From: Clusia tigrina
Taxonomy: Eukaryota > Arthropoda > Insecta > Diptera > Clusiidae
Direction: 5' to 3'
Assembly (NCBI GenBank): GCA_920105625.2
Contig: OV050030.1
Span: forward strand, 185,982,387 to 186,046,386
Length of the DNA stretch: 64,000 bases
Part shown: positions 49,621-60,825 of the stretch, in pieces
How positions within the stretch are numbered: the first letter of the stretch is position 1
How the letters are laid out: every line of letters starts with the position of its first letter
Program-made: the position numbers and the translations under genes
The notes under the pieces: generated by a model
Database searches by the model: none
What the model was told of the DNA's origin: nothing
What the model saw: the letters and a program-made list of their open reading frames with translations, nothing else

Positions 49621-50985
49621 TATTAAAGCTTAAATTATTATAGGATTTCGAAGTATATTATTTTTTCCCTCACTGCTTCTGATTCTAACAGTATCTCTTT
49701 TTTGCGTTTCTTTCACTTGGTTTAATATATAAACTATTATTCACTATATGAGCACACAAAGTCACATCGGCACTCTACAATAAGCAAACTAAAACAATAT
49801 AATATATTAATATTATAAAAATATATTAAATGTTATATATAAAAATATATTAGTTTTTAAACTTATTGAATCAAATACCATATATTATAATATTTTATTA
49901 TACTTACTGTTGAGTAGATACGGACTTTCCATGCATCAAATTTCCGCAGATCAAAATCTTCTAAATTTACGTGGTTACACTGCGAGGTTAGAACTAACAA
50001 GTTTTTCTTGTTTTGCTTTATTAGTCAAGGAGAGAGTCACAAAAGAAATGCATAAAAAAAAAGTAAGAAAAGCGCAGCTGATCCCTGCACAGTGTTGCAG
50101 CAACACTTACAATATAAGGTATTTGAATTTAATGTTTTGCCAATTTCGTATTATTCCATTCGTGTAATTATGTTAATGCTTGTCTCGGACTCATCGCTAT
50201 AATGACAAGCGCATGTGCCATGTACATATGTATGTATGTGAATAAGTAAGTATGAGCGCGTGTAGCGTGTAAGTTTAATATGAGACATGGTAGTTTGCAT
50301 ACATATGTTTAGGAGTAATATTTTAATTGTTTTATCAGTGCGATATAGATGAAGTCGTAGGGGTAGGGGCATGAAGGTAAACGTAAGTATGTTTGGAAGA
50401 GCAATAAGTAAAGTAAATAAACACGGAAGAAGTGTAATTAAACAATTTTATATTTAGTATAAGTAATGATAATAGGAAAAGAAGAAACTCAAGGAAATTG
50501 AAAAAACACAATTTTCTAAATATCTTTTTTATTGATATGAATAATGTAATAAAGAAGATAAGTATGGAATACAATTGATTTCAATTGGTTTGAACACGAC
50601 TTCCGGGTGTACGACCCTGGAAGTATCGAACGTTGGCAGCATCGGATGTTGGTCGTGTAGCATCTGGTACAATCGGTACAGTAAGGTGGTAAGCCGACCA
50701 AGGCAGGTTTTGACTCGTTTAACAATTACGTAGGACAATTATGAATGGGGTTGTTTTGAAGTAAGAGGGAAGGTTAGATAGACTAAAGTTTGCTTGTAAG
50801 TTTATTGTGTGTATTATGTTAAATGTTAATGGAGAGACAATCTGGAGCTATAGGCTAGCTGACAGCAGTTAGAAAGCTAGCGTAAAATGGGCGGGGTTTC
50901 AGCGCAGTAGTAAGTAGGGTAGTGTTAATACCGAGGGGGTGCCTGTATGTTTCGTATGCATTCATAGAAGGGTTTTCCACACTAG
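49621..50985. other. unassigned AT-rich interval
   Basis: Short ORFs only. The strand near 50590-50730 has a non-random look (possible decayed end of an LTR-element pol), but no motif could be named. The left end of the errantivirus-like element was not found. Confidence 0.25.
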
Positions 50986-51115
50986 AGGTGTTATGAATAT
51001 ATACGAACCAGGAGATTTTGTTTAAGAGAAGAAAAGAATTGGGTTATGCCATTGACAACGGAAATACATGGTCAAGAATATTTAGATATTCTAGATTATG
51101 GTAAGAAAAAGAAAA
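50986..51115 (+). pseudogene. probable end of errantivirus-like integrase
   Basis: In changing frames the sequence gives YEPGDFV and NWVMPLTTEIHGQEYLDI, similar to the basic C-terminal module of insect retrovirus-like integrases. Position directly ahead of env supports this. The evidence is thin. Confidence 0.3.
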
Positions 51116-51263
51116 GATCGGTCGATGGTGGATGTTAGTGTAAAGTAGTGATAACGATAATGTAGCAGTAATATAACCATAATGATTATTTAAATATTTA
51201 GAGAAATAGAAATTTTTATTAGATAAGTTATTGTAGCGATTACTTATTTTTTTTCTACAGTAT

Positions 51264-53014
51264 ATGTGTAAGGCAGCTGTGTTCTTGGTAGCCTATTTGA
51301 GCGTTCCAGCGAAATGCAGCGAAACCGCGGAAGTGCGGGTGGAACCCTTGGCGGAAACGGACCTGATTTTGGAATCACTGGATAATGTTTGGTTCTCGAA
51401 AGACGAGTGGGTGGTGATATCAGAGATTCGCGATGCTGGTCTGGAGGAGACAGTACTGAAGAAACTAGAAGACTTGCAAAAGAAAACAATGGAGCTTTGC
51501 AAGTTAAGAGCAAATACGGCAGGATCTGACGGAAGTAAGAGAGGGTGTGAGATAACGGCAGCGGAAGCGGAATCAATAATAGCGGGGCTCAGACGAACGA
51601 GCAAGCTATGTCATTTCGGGGTAGCAAACAACGTGCAACAAGGTCGTTAATAGATGTCGGTAGTGAGATACTGAAGTGGGGTATCGGTACCATGGGCCAT
51701 CGTGACGCGGACAAGATTTACGCTCATTTGCAAGGTCTGCATATTCAACAGGCTAAAACTATGTCGGTCTTAGGTAAAGAAATAACCATTCTGGGTTCGA
51801 GCTACAAAGGGTTACACAAAGCAGTAAAGGAAATTTTTGTCGATATTGAACGGTTGCAGGCTGGCATTAAATCGATAAATGAGAAAACTGCGGAAGCCTT
51901 GAGCAATTTGGCGGAATCTGGAGAATTTTGTATCAGAAGAGCTTGTGAACCTGCAAGGACGTCAGCAAATTGAAATGGCAGTCGTGGATGATTTGTTGCA
52001 TGGAAAGTTACACCCTATGTTCACTTCCACCGAAGCCCTACTTAAAGCAGCTCCCAAGACTTTGGGTGGCATAAACTGGTATTTGGAGAAGCCCGAACAG
52101 CTGTACGAGTTAGCATCGGTACGAGCAGCGAAGTCGAAAGCGGGGTATCTGGTGGTCATAAAAATACCACTTCCTCTTGCTGATGCATATGCGCTATACA
52201 AGATATATCCCGTACCTAAAGCGTTAAACGGTAACTGGAGCATAGTACCGAAGACACTATATGACTAAATCACAGAGAGTCGAGTGCATGATAATTATAT
52301 CGGACTAACGTCGGAGGACATTAAGTCTTGTAGAATGATGGATATTTCACAGCGTATGTGTCCACAACCGGGGAAAGCCCTTACAAGGGAAAGCAAATCT
52401 TGTGAAGTACAGGCGTTGAAAAACGAGCAAGATAAGAGCATGTAGCAGTCTCGGCTACGGGAGGATTGTTGGTAGTGACAGAGTCACCAAACCGCTGGCT
52501 ATACCATTTTGATGAGACAATTTTTGTGTCTGCAGTGTGCCAAGCAAGATCGACAAGACTAGAGCTGCAGGGGACGGGATTCCTGCACATTGGCGAAGAC
52601 TGTCGGTTTATTGCGAAAGAGATGGTGCTGGTGCATAGAGAGCAGAAGAACCAGCATTACGAGTTTTCACCAGCAAGTATGGGAACTAGAGAGATGGCGG
52701 CCAACTTTCAGGCCTTGTTAACAACTTTGCAGCATTCGAAACCAATAAATAGTACATATGTACCAACGACGATACAAGCAATACCCCACGGAGATCTGCG
52801 GAATATTCTAGCGACTAACGGCAAGTCAATTAACGAGTTAATAAGGGAAACGGAGAAAGAGCAGACGTTGTTGAACCTTAAAACATCGTACGATATAACG
52901 CACTCCTCGTTGGAAAAGGGAGGGATCGCCGCGATCACAACGCTGGCAATGATCGTTGCAGTAATCTCATATATATTCTGCCAGTTAAGGAAGCGAGTCA
53001 AATACCCACAATGA
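51264..53014 (+). pseudogene. errantivirus-like env (baculovirus F-like fusion protein), broken
   Basis: Four successive ORFs (51264-51650, 51608-51973, 51945-52268, 52466-53014) together cover one envelope glycoprotein of insect endogenous retroviruses. The first opens with a hydrophobic signal-like stretch (MCKAAVFLVAYLSVPAKC). The second begins near a basic, furin-like site, then has SLIDVGSEILKWGIGTMGH, which resembles the fusion-peptide start of F-like proteins. The last ends with a membrane anchor (residues about 150-175, IAAITTLAMIVAVISYIFC) and a short basic tail. At least three frameshifts and one in-frame stop separate the parts, so no envelope protein can be made. No complete gag or pol is present in the window. 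Confidence 0.75.
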
Positions 53015-53094
53015 GAACCACAACCAACGCCGCAGGTAGCAGAGATTGCAGTGTAGAGTAGCGTAGGCTAAGCAAACCAGATGTTACAGTTAAG

Positions 53095-53455
53095 AATGTA
53101 CAAAATGTTTGAGAAAAAAAAAATAAACAAAAAGGAAGAGAAAACGAACCAAGAAAACAAAAGAAACAATAAATAATATATAAAAAAAAATAATATCAAA
53201 AGAATAAAAATAAAAAATGAATGAAAAAAAATATATAAAAAAACTACAATAGTTAAAAGAAGAAAAATAAAAAACCTTTGAAAAGAAAAAGATATATATA
53301 TATATACGAGTATATATAATAAAAAAAAATAAGAATATAAATATACATATAAAATATTGTATTAGGTTATCAGAAAAAAATATATAGTAAATGTATACAT
53401 ATAAAATATTGTAGTAGGTTATACAATTTTAGAAGGTAGCTACAATACCTTCTTC
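53095..53455. repeat. A-rich low-complexity tract
   Basis: Long runs of A with TA-dinucleotide stretches lie between env and the polypurine tract. Two ATACATATAAAATATTGTA-type segments (53343-53362 and 53395-53413) form a direct repeat 52 bp apart. Confidence 0.65.
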
Positions 53456-53472
53456 CAGAAAGAGGGGAGGAA
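53456..53472 (+). promoter_or_regulatory. polypurine tract of errantivirus-like element
   Basis: AGAAAGAGGGGAGGAA immediately precedes the LTR start TGTTGCGAGTC. It primes plus-strand DNA synthesis in LTR retroelements. Confidence 0.75.
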
Positions 53473-53837
53473 TGTTGCGAGTCAAGATACGACTACCTAC
53501 GAGTAGTTGACTCGCGACACAACCCAAGTAGCCTATCGACCGGTTGTAGCTATAATTAATATTACATATATGAATTTCACAGGTGTTACAATTACACAGT
53601 GACACACAAACTAGGGCTAAAATGCACCATTGGCATTTTGTATGAACTGGCTCATTGCGATTATTGTTTTGGGTCAACACTTGCATAATTGGAACACCTA
53701 AGTAGGTTATAAAAATAATTATGTAGCTAGAATTAAGAATATAAATAAGAGTGGATTAAGAATAAATCGAAGTTGTATATTTTCGAAAGCGAAACGGTGT
53801 GTGTTGTGTTTACGCCGCAGTCGGCAAGTGTTTTACA
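53473..53837 (+). repeat. 3' LTR of errantivirus-like element (3' limit uncertain)
   Basis: It starts TGTTGCGAGTCAAGATACGA and contains the inverted pair GCGAGTCAA/TTGACTCGC close to its start. A TATA-like TATAAAAATAATT near 53708 and AAGAATAAATCG near 53760 fit promoter and polyadenylation signals. The end is placed at GTTTTACA by the TG...CA rule only. A diverged relative starts at 5993. Confidence 0.55.
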
Positions 53838-55015
53838 GGTCTGGCAAGCATTTACAAGTGACAGGCAACTGCAGGGCGCATTGCCACAGCTAACTCACGG
53901 AGAACACAACAGTTCGAAAAATCTGCGCAACAAAAATTCATCACGAGAGAACAAAAGCTAAACGAATTTCAACAAGAGGGTAAAAAAAGCGGATTCTTCT
54001 GTTTTACCAGCATTAAAGTGGAGTGTACTTATTTCCGAATCTTCACTAAGGTCGCTCAGTTTAGGGGCATTAATAACAACAAATGCCGTAAGTATACGCA
54101 GACTCAGGCAGCTGCATATCACCCAGTGAATGTCCGGGGAGCGGGATTAAAAGTCTCAGAACTATCGGAGCCTCTGATTTCGAGCACCACGTGGACTCGC
54201 TACAAATCCACATTGTGAAATGCCGCTATTTTGCGGAAGGAAACTTTAACGCCAAATATATAGAACTTTTAAAAAAAATTATACCTTCGTGTCTAATATG
54301 TCGGCTTTTATTTTAATTTTAAATTTCTTAATTTTTTGCTGGCAGAACTTCTTCTATGCACCTGCATGATTTAACTATATATTATTATATATTTATACAT
54401 ACATTTTCGTAATTTATCATATGCTAAATTATGGATGTTCTTTTATATATGAAATATATGTCAGTATATGCAAGCATTATCAAAAATAAATTTCTAAACA
54501 CATGAGTTCCATCATATGGAGGGCTTGTACAAGATATTTTTAATATAATTAAGTTAGTATATATTTTTAATTCAATAACAGATCCAACATACTGTTATGT
54601 AATCGACAAGCCATCTGATTGGGTGATAGTTTTAGTGTAAGCGTCAATTTCCACCCCTAAAAATAACTCAATGAGAATGTCAATAAGTACGAACAATGCT
54701 AATCAAAATTTGAGCACAACTATTTATTTATACAAAAATACAAACTCAAGTGAAATTTTGCTAAAAGCAAACACCAGCAGGAACCAAAAGAAAAGCAAGA
54801 CCCAGTAGAAACCAAAAAACAATTTTTTTTTAAACATTTCATGATTTATCGAATCTTCTAAATAACAATAAGTAAAAAAAACTTACATACCTACATTTTA
54901 TATTCAAACCTTAGCCAGTGCTTAGGGTAAATAAATTGAATACACTATAATTAAAAATAATATAAAATTCATGATAAATTCATTTTAACTTTAAGTCAAA
55001 ATTATTAAAGTTAAT
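53838..55015. other. mostly AT-rich, nothing recognised
   Basis: Two short plus-strand ORFs (53773-53961 and 54018-54218) show no family resemblance. The remainder is AT-rich and contains poly-A and poly-T runs. Confidence 0.3.
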
Positions 55016-55440
55016 TAAAATTAAATCGTTTGAGACGAGATGAATTTGGTTCATTGAGCAAGTCCTTAGCTAGACTATTCTGATGGAAGTGTAATTTTAG
55101 TTTGTAGGCTGTTTTAAAGTTTACGATTTCTTCTACAACAGTTGGAATATTTAGTGCCGTATGCAGTCTTTCATTTTTAAAATACCACGGTGTATTGGTT
55201 ATTGTGAGTATTATTTTAGATTAAAATCGTTGAATCAACTCGATGTTTGAAATTCTGGCAGAGCCCCACAGTTGAAATCCAGATGTATTTAATTACCACT
55301 TTAAATAGGAGGATTTTATTTCCATACTCAAGCTTGACCTGCTATTAAGGAGCCAATAGAGTGTACTAGTCTTGAGCTTTAGTAGTAGTCTTTTGGCTTC
55401 GATGTGCTTTCGCCAGGTGAGCTATCCAAATGAATCGCTT
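55016..55440 (-). pseudogene. Jockey-clade retrotransposon: RT C-terminal end
   Basis: Minus-strand frames read LTWRKHIEAKRLLLKLKT (near 55410) and FQLWGSARISNIELIQRF (near 55270). They continue with ITNTPWYFKNERLHTALNIP and TVVEEIVNFKTAYKLKLHFH (near 55220-55100), then SRLKRFNFN. This is the Jockey-clade C-terminal extension. It probably continues the element at 56640-59432, with the R1-clade fragment lying between. Confidence 0.75.
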
Positions 55441-55682
55441 GCTTTTTTTTGTCGAGGTCAGGTGGAACTGCTTTATGCACCGTCAGCAAGATCGTCACCA
55501 TGCTGGTGTGTCTGACTCCTCCATGGTTACCGACTAAAAACACCTCCTCTCTTCGGGAATTTTTTGTCCGCTTTGGTAGACTATTTTTGGTATTACTTCA
55601 GGGGGATTTCCTTTTCTTTGCCTATCTGCCTTGTCGTCGTCCTCTTTATAGCCTACGTCTAAGCCTCCGCTTCACATTCCTT

Positions 55683-55988
55683 TTAGCTGTGAATCTCTTG
55701 CGGGGTATCGAGATCTCTCTTCTTGGCTCGCAGAACCCCTTCTACGTATCGACAAATTAAGTTCCAGTTTTCTTCGCATGTTAGCATTTTTCTGACAATG
55801 TTTTCAGCTATTTGTGAACCGGTACGTCTTTCGAGTTCACATCTTTTCTCTGTCCATTTTTTGCACTTGAAAAAGGTATGCTCCGCATCATCAGCGTCTG
55901 CGTCACCGTATATGCAAGCTGAGCTTTTAGTTTTACCCATTTTGTGAAGGTGTTTTTGGAAATACCCATGCCCGGATAGTAGCTTCAC
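55683..55988 (-). pseudogene. R1-clade ORF2 C terminus with zinc-finger-like region
   Basis: The 101-codon ORF begins within the conserved LLSGHGYFQKHLHKMGK block and ends with the C-terminal helix. The usual C-x2-C has become C-I-Y-G, so one zinc ligand is missing, while H and the final C of DDAEHTFFKC remain. Confidence 0.75.
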
Positions 55989-56243
55989 CGAAATTTCAGT
56001 TCGAGCCAGCTATTTAGCTCAGGTACAAGACGTAGTTAGGTTTCGTTACGCCATCTTTCTTGCCAGCTTTGTATGGTATGGGTTCTTACATCTTGTTTTG
56101 ACAATTGGCTTTCCCCTTCACTTTTGTGTATCCACACTTCTCTGCGTTACAAAACTAAAAGGTCGAAAGGTATCGTTCCACTAATTACCAGAACCGTACG
56201 GTACGAAGAGGCTACCCGTAGCGCTGCTGTTTTTGTACTCTAC

Positions 56244-56612
56244 TTAGAACTTTCCGATGATTCTGATTTTTTGCTGCGTCTCCCCATACCTCCAGCCGTA
56301 GAGCAAAATCGACTGTCTCACCGTCGTAAGGTGTTTACGCCTGCTCGCAACTGGTCCACCTATATTTGGCATTAGCCTCAACAGTGATGCTGTCACTTGC
56401 GCCTCGTGCTTTACTTGTGCCCAGTAGGTTAGGTTCGAGTCAAGTTGGACGCCTAAGTACCTTACCGTCCTCTTCGTGTTGAAGATTTCTTGGTGTGTGC
56501 TCATTTGTATATCCATCGGTATATGCTTTTTGATGAAGAAAATTAACTCCGTCTTTTGGGTGGCTAGTTTTAGACCGTGATCGTTCATCCACATCTGTGT
56601 TCGTATCATCAC
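56244..56612 (-). pseudogene. R1-clade reverse transcriptase end
   Basis: The ORF covers the thumb-like end of the R1-clade RT (KTELIFFIKKHIP, VRYLGVQLDSNLTYWAQ, GGPVASRRKHLTTVRQSILL YG). It is truncated upstream, where it abuts Jockey-clade coding sequence in the same orientation. Confidence 0.75.
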
Positions 56613-56630
56613 TGACTCAGGTGGGATTTT

Positions 56631-57400
56631 TCCATTTTAATAACCATTCTTCTACACGTCTGATGTGATTCTTTAATTTTTGTGAGGCACTGTTGGAATA
56701 TTTATGGGAATATAAAATTGCGGTATCGTCTGCAAACGTAGATGTAGTCAGCTGGTTATCTGTCGGTAAATCACTTGTATACAAGAGGTACAAAAGCGTC
56801 CAAGTATACTCCCCTGTTGGACTCCAGGTAGGATTTTGTGGGTATCTGTCATATGGGTTTTATGTTTGACTTTAAATTTCCGATCAAAAAGGTAGGACTT
56901 CAAAATATTTCTATATTCGGGAAGGTAGTTCTGAACTTTGTAGATGAGACCCTAATGCCATACGTTATCGAACGCTTGTGCCACATCGAGAAAAAATTAA
57001 ATGTTTTCTCCAAACCGTCTTTCATTACTGCAGATATTCTGTGGATCTGCTCTATTGTACCATACTTCTTTCGAAACAAAAGTGGGGTTGACGGATTACT
57101 TCTTTTATTTGCAAAAGTGGAGTTATTTTATGGAGAAGTATCTTTTCGAAGAATTTAGAGTGTTGACAGAAGGCTTATTGGCCTATATGATGTTATTTGT
57201 GTTCGATCCTTTCCTGGTTTATTAATCATTATAATAACGTACAATTTCCAACAATTTGAGAAGTAATTTAGTCTCAGCAGAGCATTTAATATTTGCGTAA
57301 AAAGAACAATTGCTATATTTGGCAGTTTCTTCAGCATTTTGTTTGTGATAAGGTCGTGACCCGGAGCTTTCTTTTGACTTATTTCCTTTCGCACAATAAA
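56631..57400 (-). pseudogene. Jockey-clade reverse transcriptase, N-terminal and central part
   Basis: The ORF 57394-57155 reads SQKKAPGHDLITNKMLKKLP and ITSYRPISLLSTL, the start of Jockey-clade RT. Downstream, in broken frames, come FRKKYGTIEQIHRIS near 57080, a decayed VAQAFDKVWH region near 56980 and a YADDT-like stretch near 56730, then EEWLLKWKI near 56640. It is inactive and is interrupted there by the R1-clade fragment. Confidence 0.75.
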
Positions 57401-58000
57401 TTTTACTCCCGCCGCTTCATTTTACTTACAGCTGTCCATAGCGAGTAGTTGGAATCTGCGGTCGCTGGACTCAGCTCATGTTCCCTCTTCAAAATATTTT
57501 GCAGCTCTTTTGTGACACTTGTCAATTTTTGTTTTAACCAAGGGGATCTGAACTTTTGCCATTCTCGTCTCAGTTTCCGTTTTTCTTTTATCATTCTTTG
57601 AATGTCAATTGATGTTCTGTTAGATCGATTAGAAGCAATTTCAACAACTGGTGTGGCGAGTTTAGTTGCAGTGGTAAGTATTTGGGTAGACGTTTGTAGC
57701 GTTACGTCGACATCGTGTATGGTTCTAAGGGCTACGTTTTGCTGGATGTGCGAACTGACATATTTCCGAAATTTCAACCAGTTTGTTAATTGATTGGTTT
57801 AATTGTCTGGTTTGGCTTCTATTTGAGGCTGTGAGGTAAGGGGCAAGATAACAGGCGAATGGTCATAACAAGCTTCTGCTGAAATTAGGTCTCGACTAAT
57901 ATTTTTAGTAATGCCAAAGTCTATTAAATCTGGTATTCTAATACGATCAGACGGAATGTATGTAGGTTTACCAGATGATATAAAATCCATTGCCGATTTC
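57401..58000 (-). pseudogene. Jockey-clade endonuclease end and linker
   Basis: ORF 57777-57403 is the linker (IQRMIKEKRKLRREWQKFRS, LTSVTKELQNILK, SNYSLWTAVSKMKR). ORF 57990-57799 is the endonuclease end (GKPTYIPSDRIRIPDLIDFG, CYDHSPVILPL). The SDH catalytic block reads Y-D-H, so Ser is changed. The two are separated by a frameshift near 57790. Confidence 0.8.
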
Positions 58001-58500
58001 GAAGCATTGCGTCAAAGAGTTGCCTACAGGGGTGATAAGTTTTGAACCCCAGTGCGGGTGTTTCGCGTTGTAGTCTCCCGCAACAAGAAATTTATGTAAA
58101 AGGCTATTGAAGAATTATTTAATCTGTTGACAAGTTATTTTAAACTTTAAAGGACAGTATATTGCGAAAATTGTTATGTTGCCCACCATCTCTTCAAGAC
58201 ATATGGATGTAGCTTGGAGGAAGTTTTTGCAATGATCTTCGATTAGGTGATGTTTTAATCTGGCTTTAATAAGGATCCCAGTGCCACCACTTGCTTTATC
58301 GTCTGGAAGTTTTGTGTAATAGAAGTGGTATCGACTGACTTTAAAATTATGTTTAGAAGTTAGATAGGTTTCCGAAATGAGCATAATAATATGAATGTGT
58401 TTATGTCAAGTAGAAAAGTGTGCAACTTAAGTTTGTGCTGGCTAACGCCGTTTGCATTCCAGTGACATTCTGAGAGTGTTCATTTTTTTGATATTAACAT
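58001..58500 (-). pseudogene. Jockey-clade endonuclease, N-terminal part
   Basis: The ORF 58384-58115 reads MLISETYLTSKHNFKVSRYH, GGTGILIKARLKHH and ITIFAIYCPLKFKITCQQ. These match the E-T-x-L and A-x-YCPP blocks of the family, where the Pro pair is lost. The remaining part to 58001 (GDYNAK-equivalent) is recognisable only as the decayed LLVAGDYNAKHPHWG-like region near 58080. It is inactive. Confidence 0.7.
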
Positions 58501-59432
58501 CTGGAGAGTTTGAGTTTGGTTACGCATCATTTCCTGTATCATTCATTGCATTGGAAAAATAAACTGGTTTAGAGTTTGTGCAAGTGACGAGACTATTTTT
58601 TGTAAATTATCAGTTTGTGGTTTTACACTCGGAGGCCTGGTTTTAACAATATTTGCATAGCTAATAATATCTTGTGCTCGACATGGCTTAGCGGGATTCG
58701 CAGGTTGATAACTACAGTGCTGTTGTTTTTGTTTCTGCTGAGGACGCATTTTTTCTTTAACTTCTACATTTACTAGTTCGCTTTATGTGAATCTCCACAG
58801 TTGCTACATTTTTTTAAAATGTCTTGTTTGGGTGATTTGCAACAGGATGTTGCATGCAGATAACCACAGAAAACACACACACTTGGCTACTCGCAATAAG
58901 CTTTGGAGTGGTCCACTCCTTTTCCGAGGTTCTTCCACCGTGATTTTAAAATGCAAAAGATATTGGAAGTTATAAATCAGATGACTTTCGCTTTTTTAAG
59001 CTACATACCTGAAGGCTCTAGTTTAAGACGGTAGAGTGGCTGCGGTATTTTTTCTCGATTTAAGATATTGAATACAGATTTAGCGCCGAAACCTACTGCT
59101 TTCAAAGACTGCTTTATTTCGCTGAGATCTAAGCATGGTTCAATGCCCTTTAACACGACTGTTAATGATTTTTGTGATTTGAGTTGGTATGAGCAAAATC
59201 TTGTTCCCAATTTGTGAAGTTCATCAGACACTTTCCTAAAATTTTTCTCCTCGTAGATTTGTAGTTTTGTTTCTCTTATACTGTCTTTTGTTAAAGGAAC
59301 CACATGAAAAGTTTTTTCTCCTATCAGTTGTGAAATTTTCTTTACTAAAGTGTTTTTCAAGAATATACTCGTATATGATGGAGATGACCCACAAAGCTGG
59401 TGGATTATGATTTTCCAAGTTTTCCAAAACAT
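58501..59432 (-). pseudogene. Jockey-clade ORF1 (gag), minus strand
   Basis: ORF 59432-59001 contains SIRETKLQIYEEKNFRKVSD, LHKLGTRFCSYQLKSQKSLT and VVLKGIEPCLDLSEIKQSLK, then PQPLYRLKLEP. This is the PRE_C2HC-type RNA-binding region of Jockey-clade gag. The knuckle region (58990-58760) is decayed. The Gln-rich tail (58749-58543, MRPQQKQKQQHCSYQPANPA) ends ORF1. The N terminus is cut at about 59422-59432, where a second Jockey-clade copy starts on the other strand. Confidence 0.78.
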
Positions 59433-60120
59433 ATAAATTAGGAAATCAAAAGAAATCCCCGACTAAAGGAATTTAATATACCCCGAAACGCGATAGATCG
59501 AGTCTAAAACCGGCAAATCAAATTAAATCAAAACAAACCAGGTTAGCCGACTACCGGCTGGATCTACCTTAAAATTCGAACATATTTTCTATTTTAACCG
59601 AAAATGAAAATTACTGTAATAGCCCGTACATTGAATAATCTAAAGTTCCAAAACCACCATTCTATGTTTCTGGAGTAAACAATGTGCAACCGCTATTGGA
59701 GCTACTATGTTCCATTGCAGATAATTATCTTGGATTATAATCCGTATGAGTTGAAATTTCTGAAAGAAAAAGCCATACAAAATTAGATTGCCAACGAAAG
59801 GAGAGATTGCAAGAACCTAAATGTATACTCTGGTGAGGCAACCATCCGGCCAATAATAGACGATGTACAGTTTATAAAGAATTGCAGCTAAAGTCATTTC
59901 CAACATTTCGAGAAAAGGTCGTAGACAAATCCAGTGTTATTAATCCACCACAAATATAGTTCCAGAAAAAATCAATGCCCCATCAACAGAATCTGCTGAC
60001 TCTTCACAACAGCAGTCCAATGATATGAGCGAGTTAAAATACATGCTTAAATTCCTAATCGAGCAAATGGGAACCATGGTTAACTTGAGCGCTCATCTCT
60101 AAGATGATATAATGATGCAA
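59422..60120 (+). pseudogene. Jockey-clade ORF1 remnant, plus strand
   Basis: From 59422 the sequence is homologous to the reverse complement of 30490-30150. Both have AAATTAGGAAATCAAAAGAA, GACTAAAGGAATTTAA and GGTTAGCCGACTA at matching positions. Coding pieces in mixed frames include the RLADYWLDLP-like and VSGVNNVQPLLELL-like blocks near 59540-59710. Stops are frequent. It runs directly into the endonuclease on the same strand. Confidence 0.68.
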
Positions 60121-60825
60121 TCCATCCAATTTGAGCAGTTCTATAGCATACTAGGAGATAGATTCTTAGCCTGTGGTGACTATAATGCCAAACATCACTA
60201 TTGGGGCTCTAGAGCCAAAAGGAAAATAACTATTCAAAACTATGCAAGCTAATAATCTTATGCATAATTCAACAGGAGAACCAATTTACTGGCCATCTGA
60301 TATTACCACGGATCTTTTGACTTTTGTGTGATGAAAGGTATTTCTAGAAACTGTGTCGAAGTGGCTTCATCTTTGGATTTGTCATCAGACCATTCCCCTA
60401 TCCGTATAACTGTAGCGTCCATTGTTCTACGTATATTAAAACCAACTACGCTACACAATAAGCATACAAACTGGCTTAAATTTAAAGACATTATTTGTGA
60501 TACGTTATCTCTGAATATACCGCTCGAAACCCAGGAGATATTGAAGAAGCGGTTGAAAATCTAAATAAAAGAATATAAAATGATGCATCGACCGCTACTC
60601 CCAATCTTAAGGAAAAGCATATAAATTGCGCAATGAACACAGTTATTAAAGAGATTATATGTCCAAAACGAAAGTTAAGAAAGTTGTGTCAAATTAAGAG
60701 ACATCCAAAAGAAAAAAGAGGTATTATTAAGGCAGCAAAAGAACTTAGACATAAACTTATGGCAGTAGAAAATTATGAAACGACAAATAATAAACCCTTT
60801 AGAAAATGTTTGTTGAGTTACGACG
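60121..60825 (+). pseudogene. Jockey-clade endonuclease and linker, plus strand
   Basis: It reads ILGDRFLACGDYNAKHHYWGSRAKR (only the first blocks shown in frame near 60150-60220), then GISRNCVEV and LSSDHSPIRITV near 60340-60410. The linker reads CPKRKLRKLCQIKRHPKEKR and AAKELRHKLMAVENYE at 60660-60780. Catalytic D-Y-N and S-D-H are present, but frames change several times. The RT is missing: the sequence is cut at about 60825 by the region next to the BEL/Pao element. Confidence 0.75.

Larger units (their letters stand above)
55441..56630 (-). mobile_element. R1-clade non-LTR fragment, 5'-truncated
   Basis: Minus-strand sequence from about 56620 reads MIRTQMWMNDHGLKLATQKT, then TVRYLGVQLDSNLTYWAQVK and LMPNIGGPVASRRKHLTTVR (R1-clade RT end). 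It continues with VISGTIPFDLLVLXR and SWQERWRNE near 56150, then LLSGHGYFQKHLHKMGKTKS and the C-terminal zinc region CIYGDADADDAEHTFFKC (55985-55690). A 230-bp 3' UTR ends in an A8 run (55443-55450 on the plus strand as T8). R1-clade elements lack RNase H, as here. A clear target duplication was not found. Confidence 0.78.
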
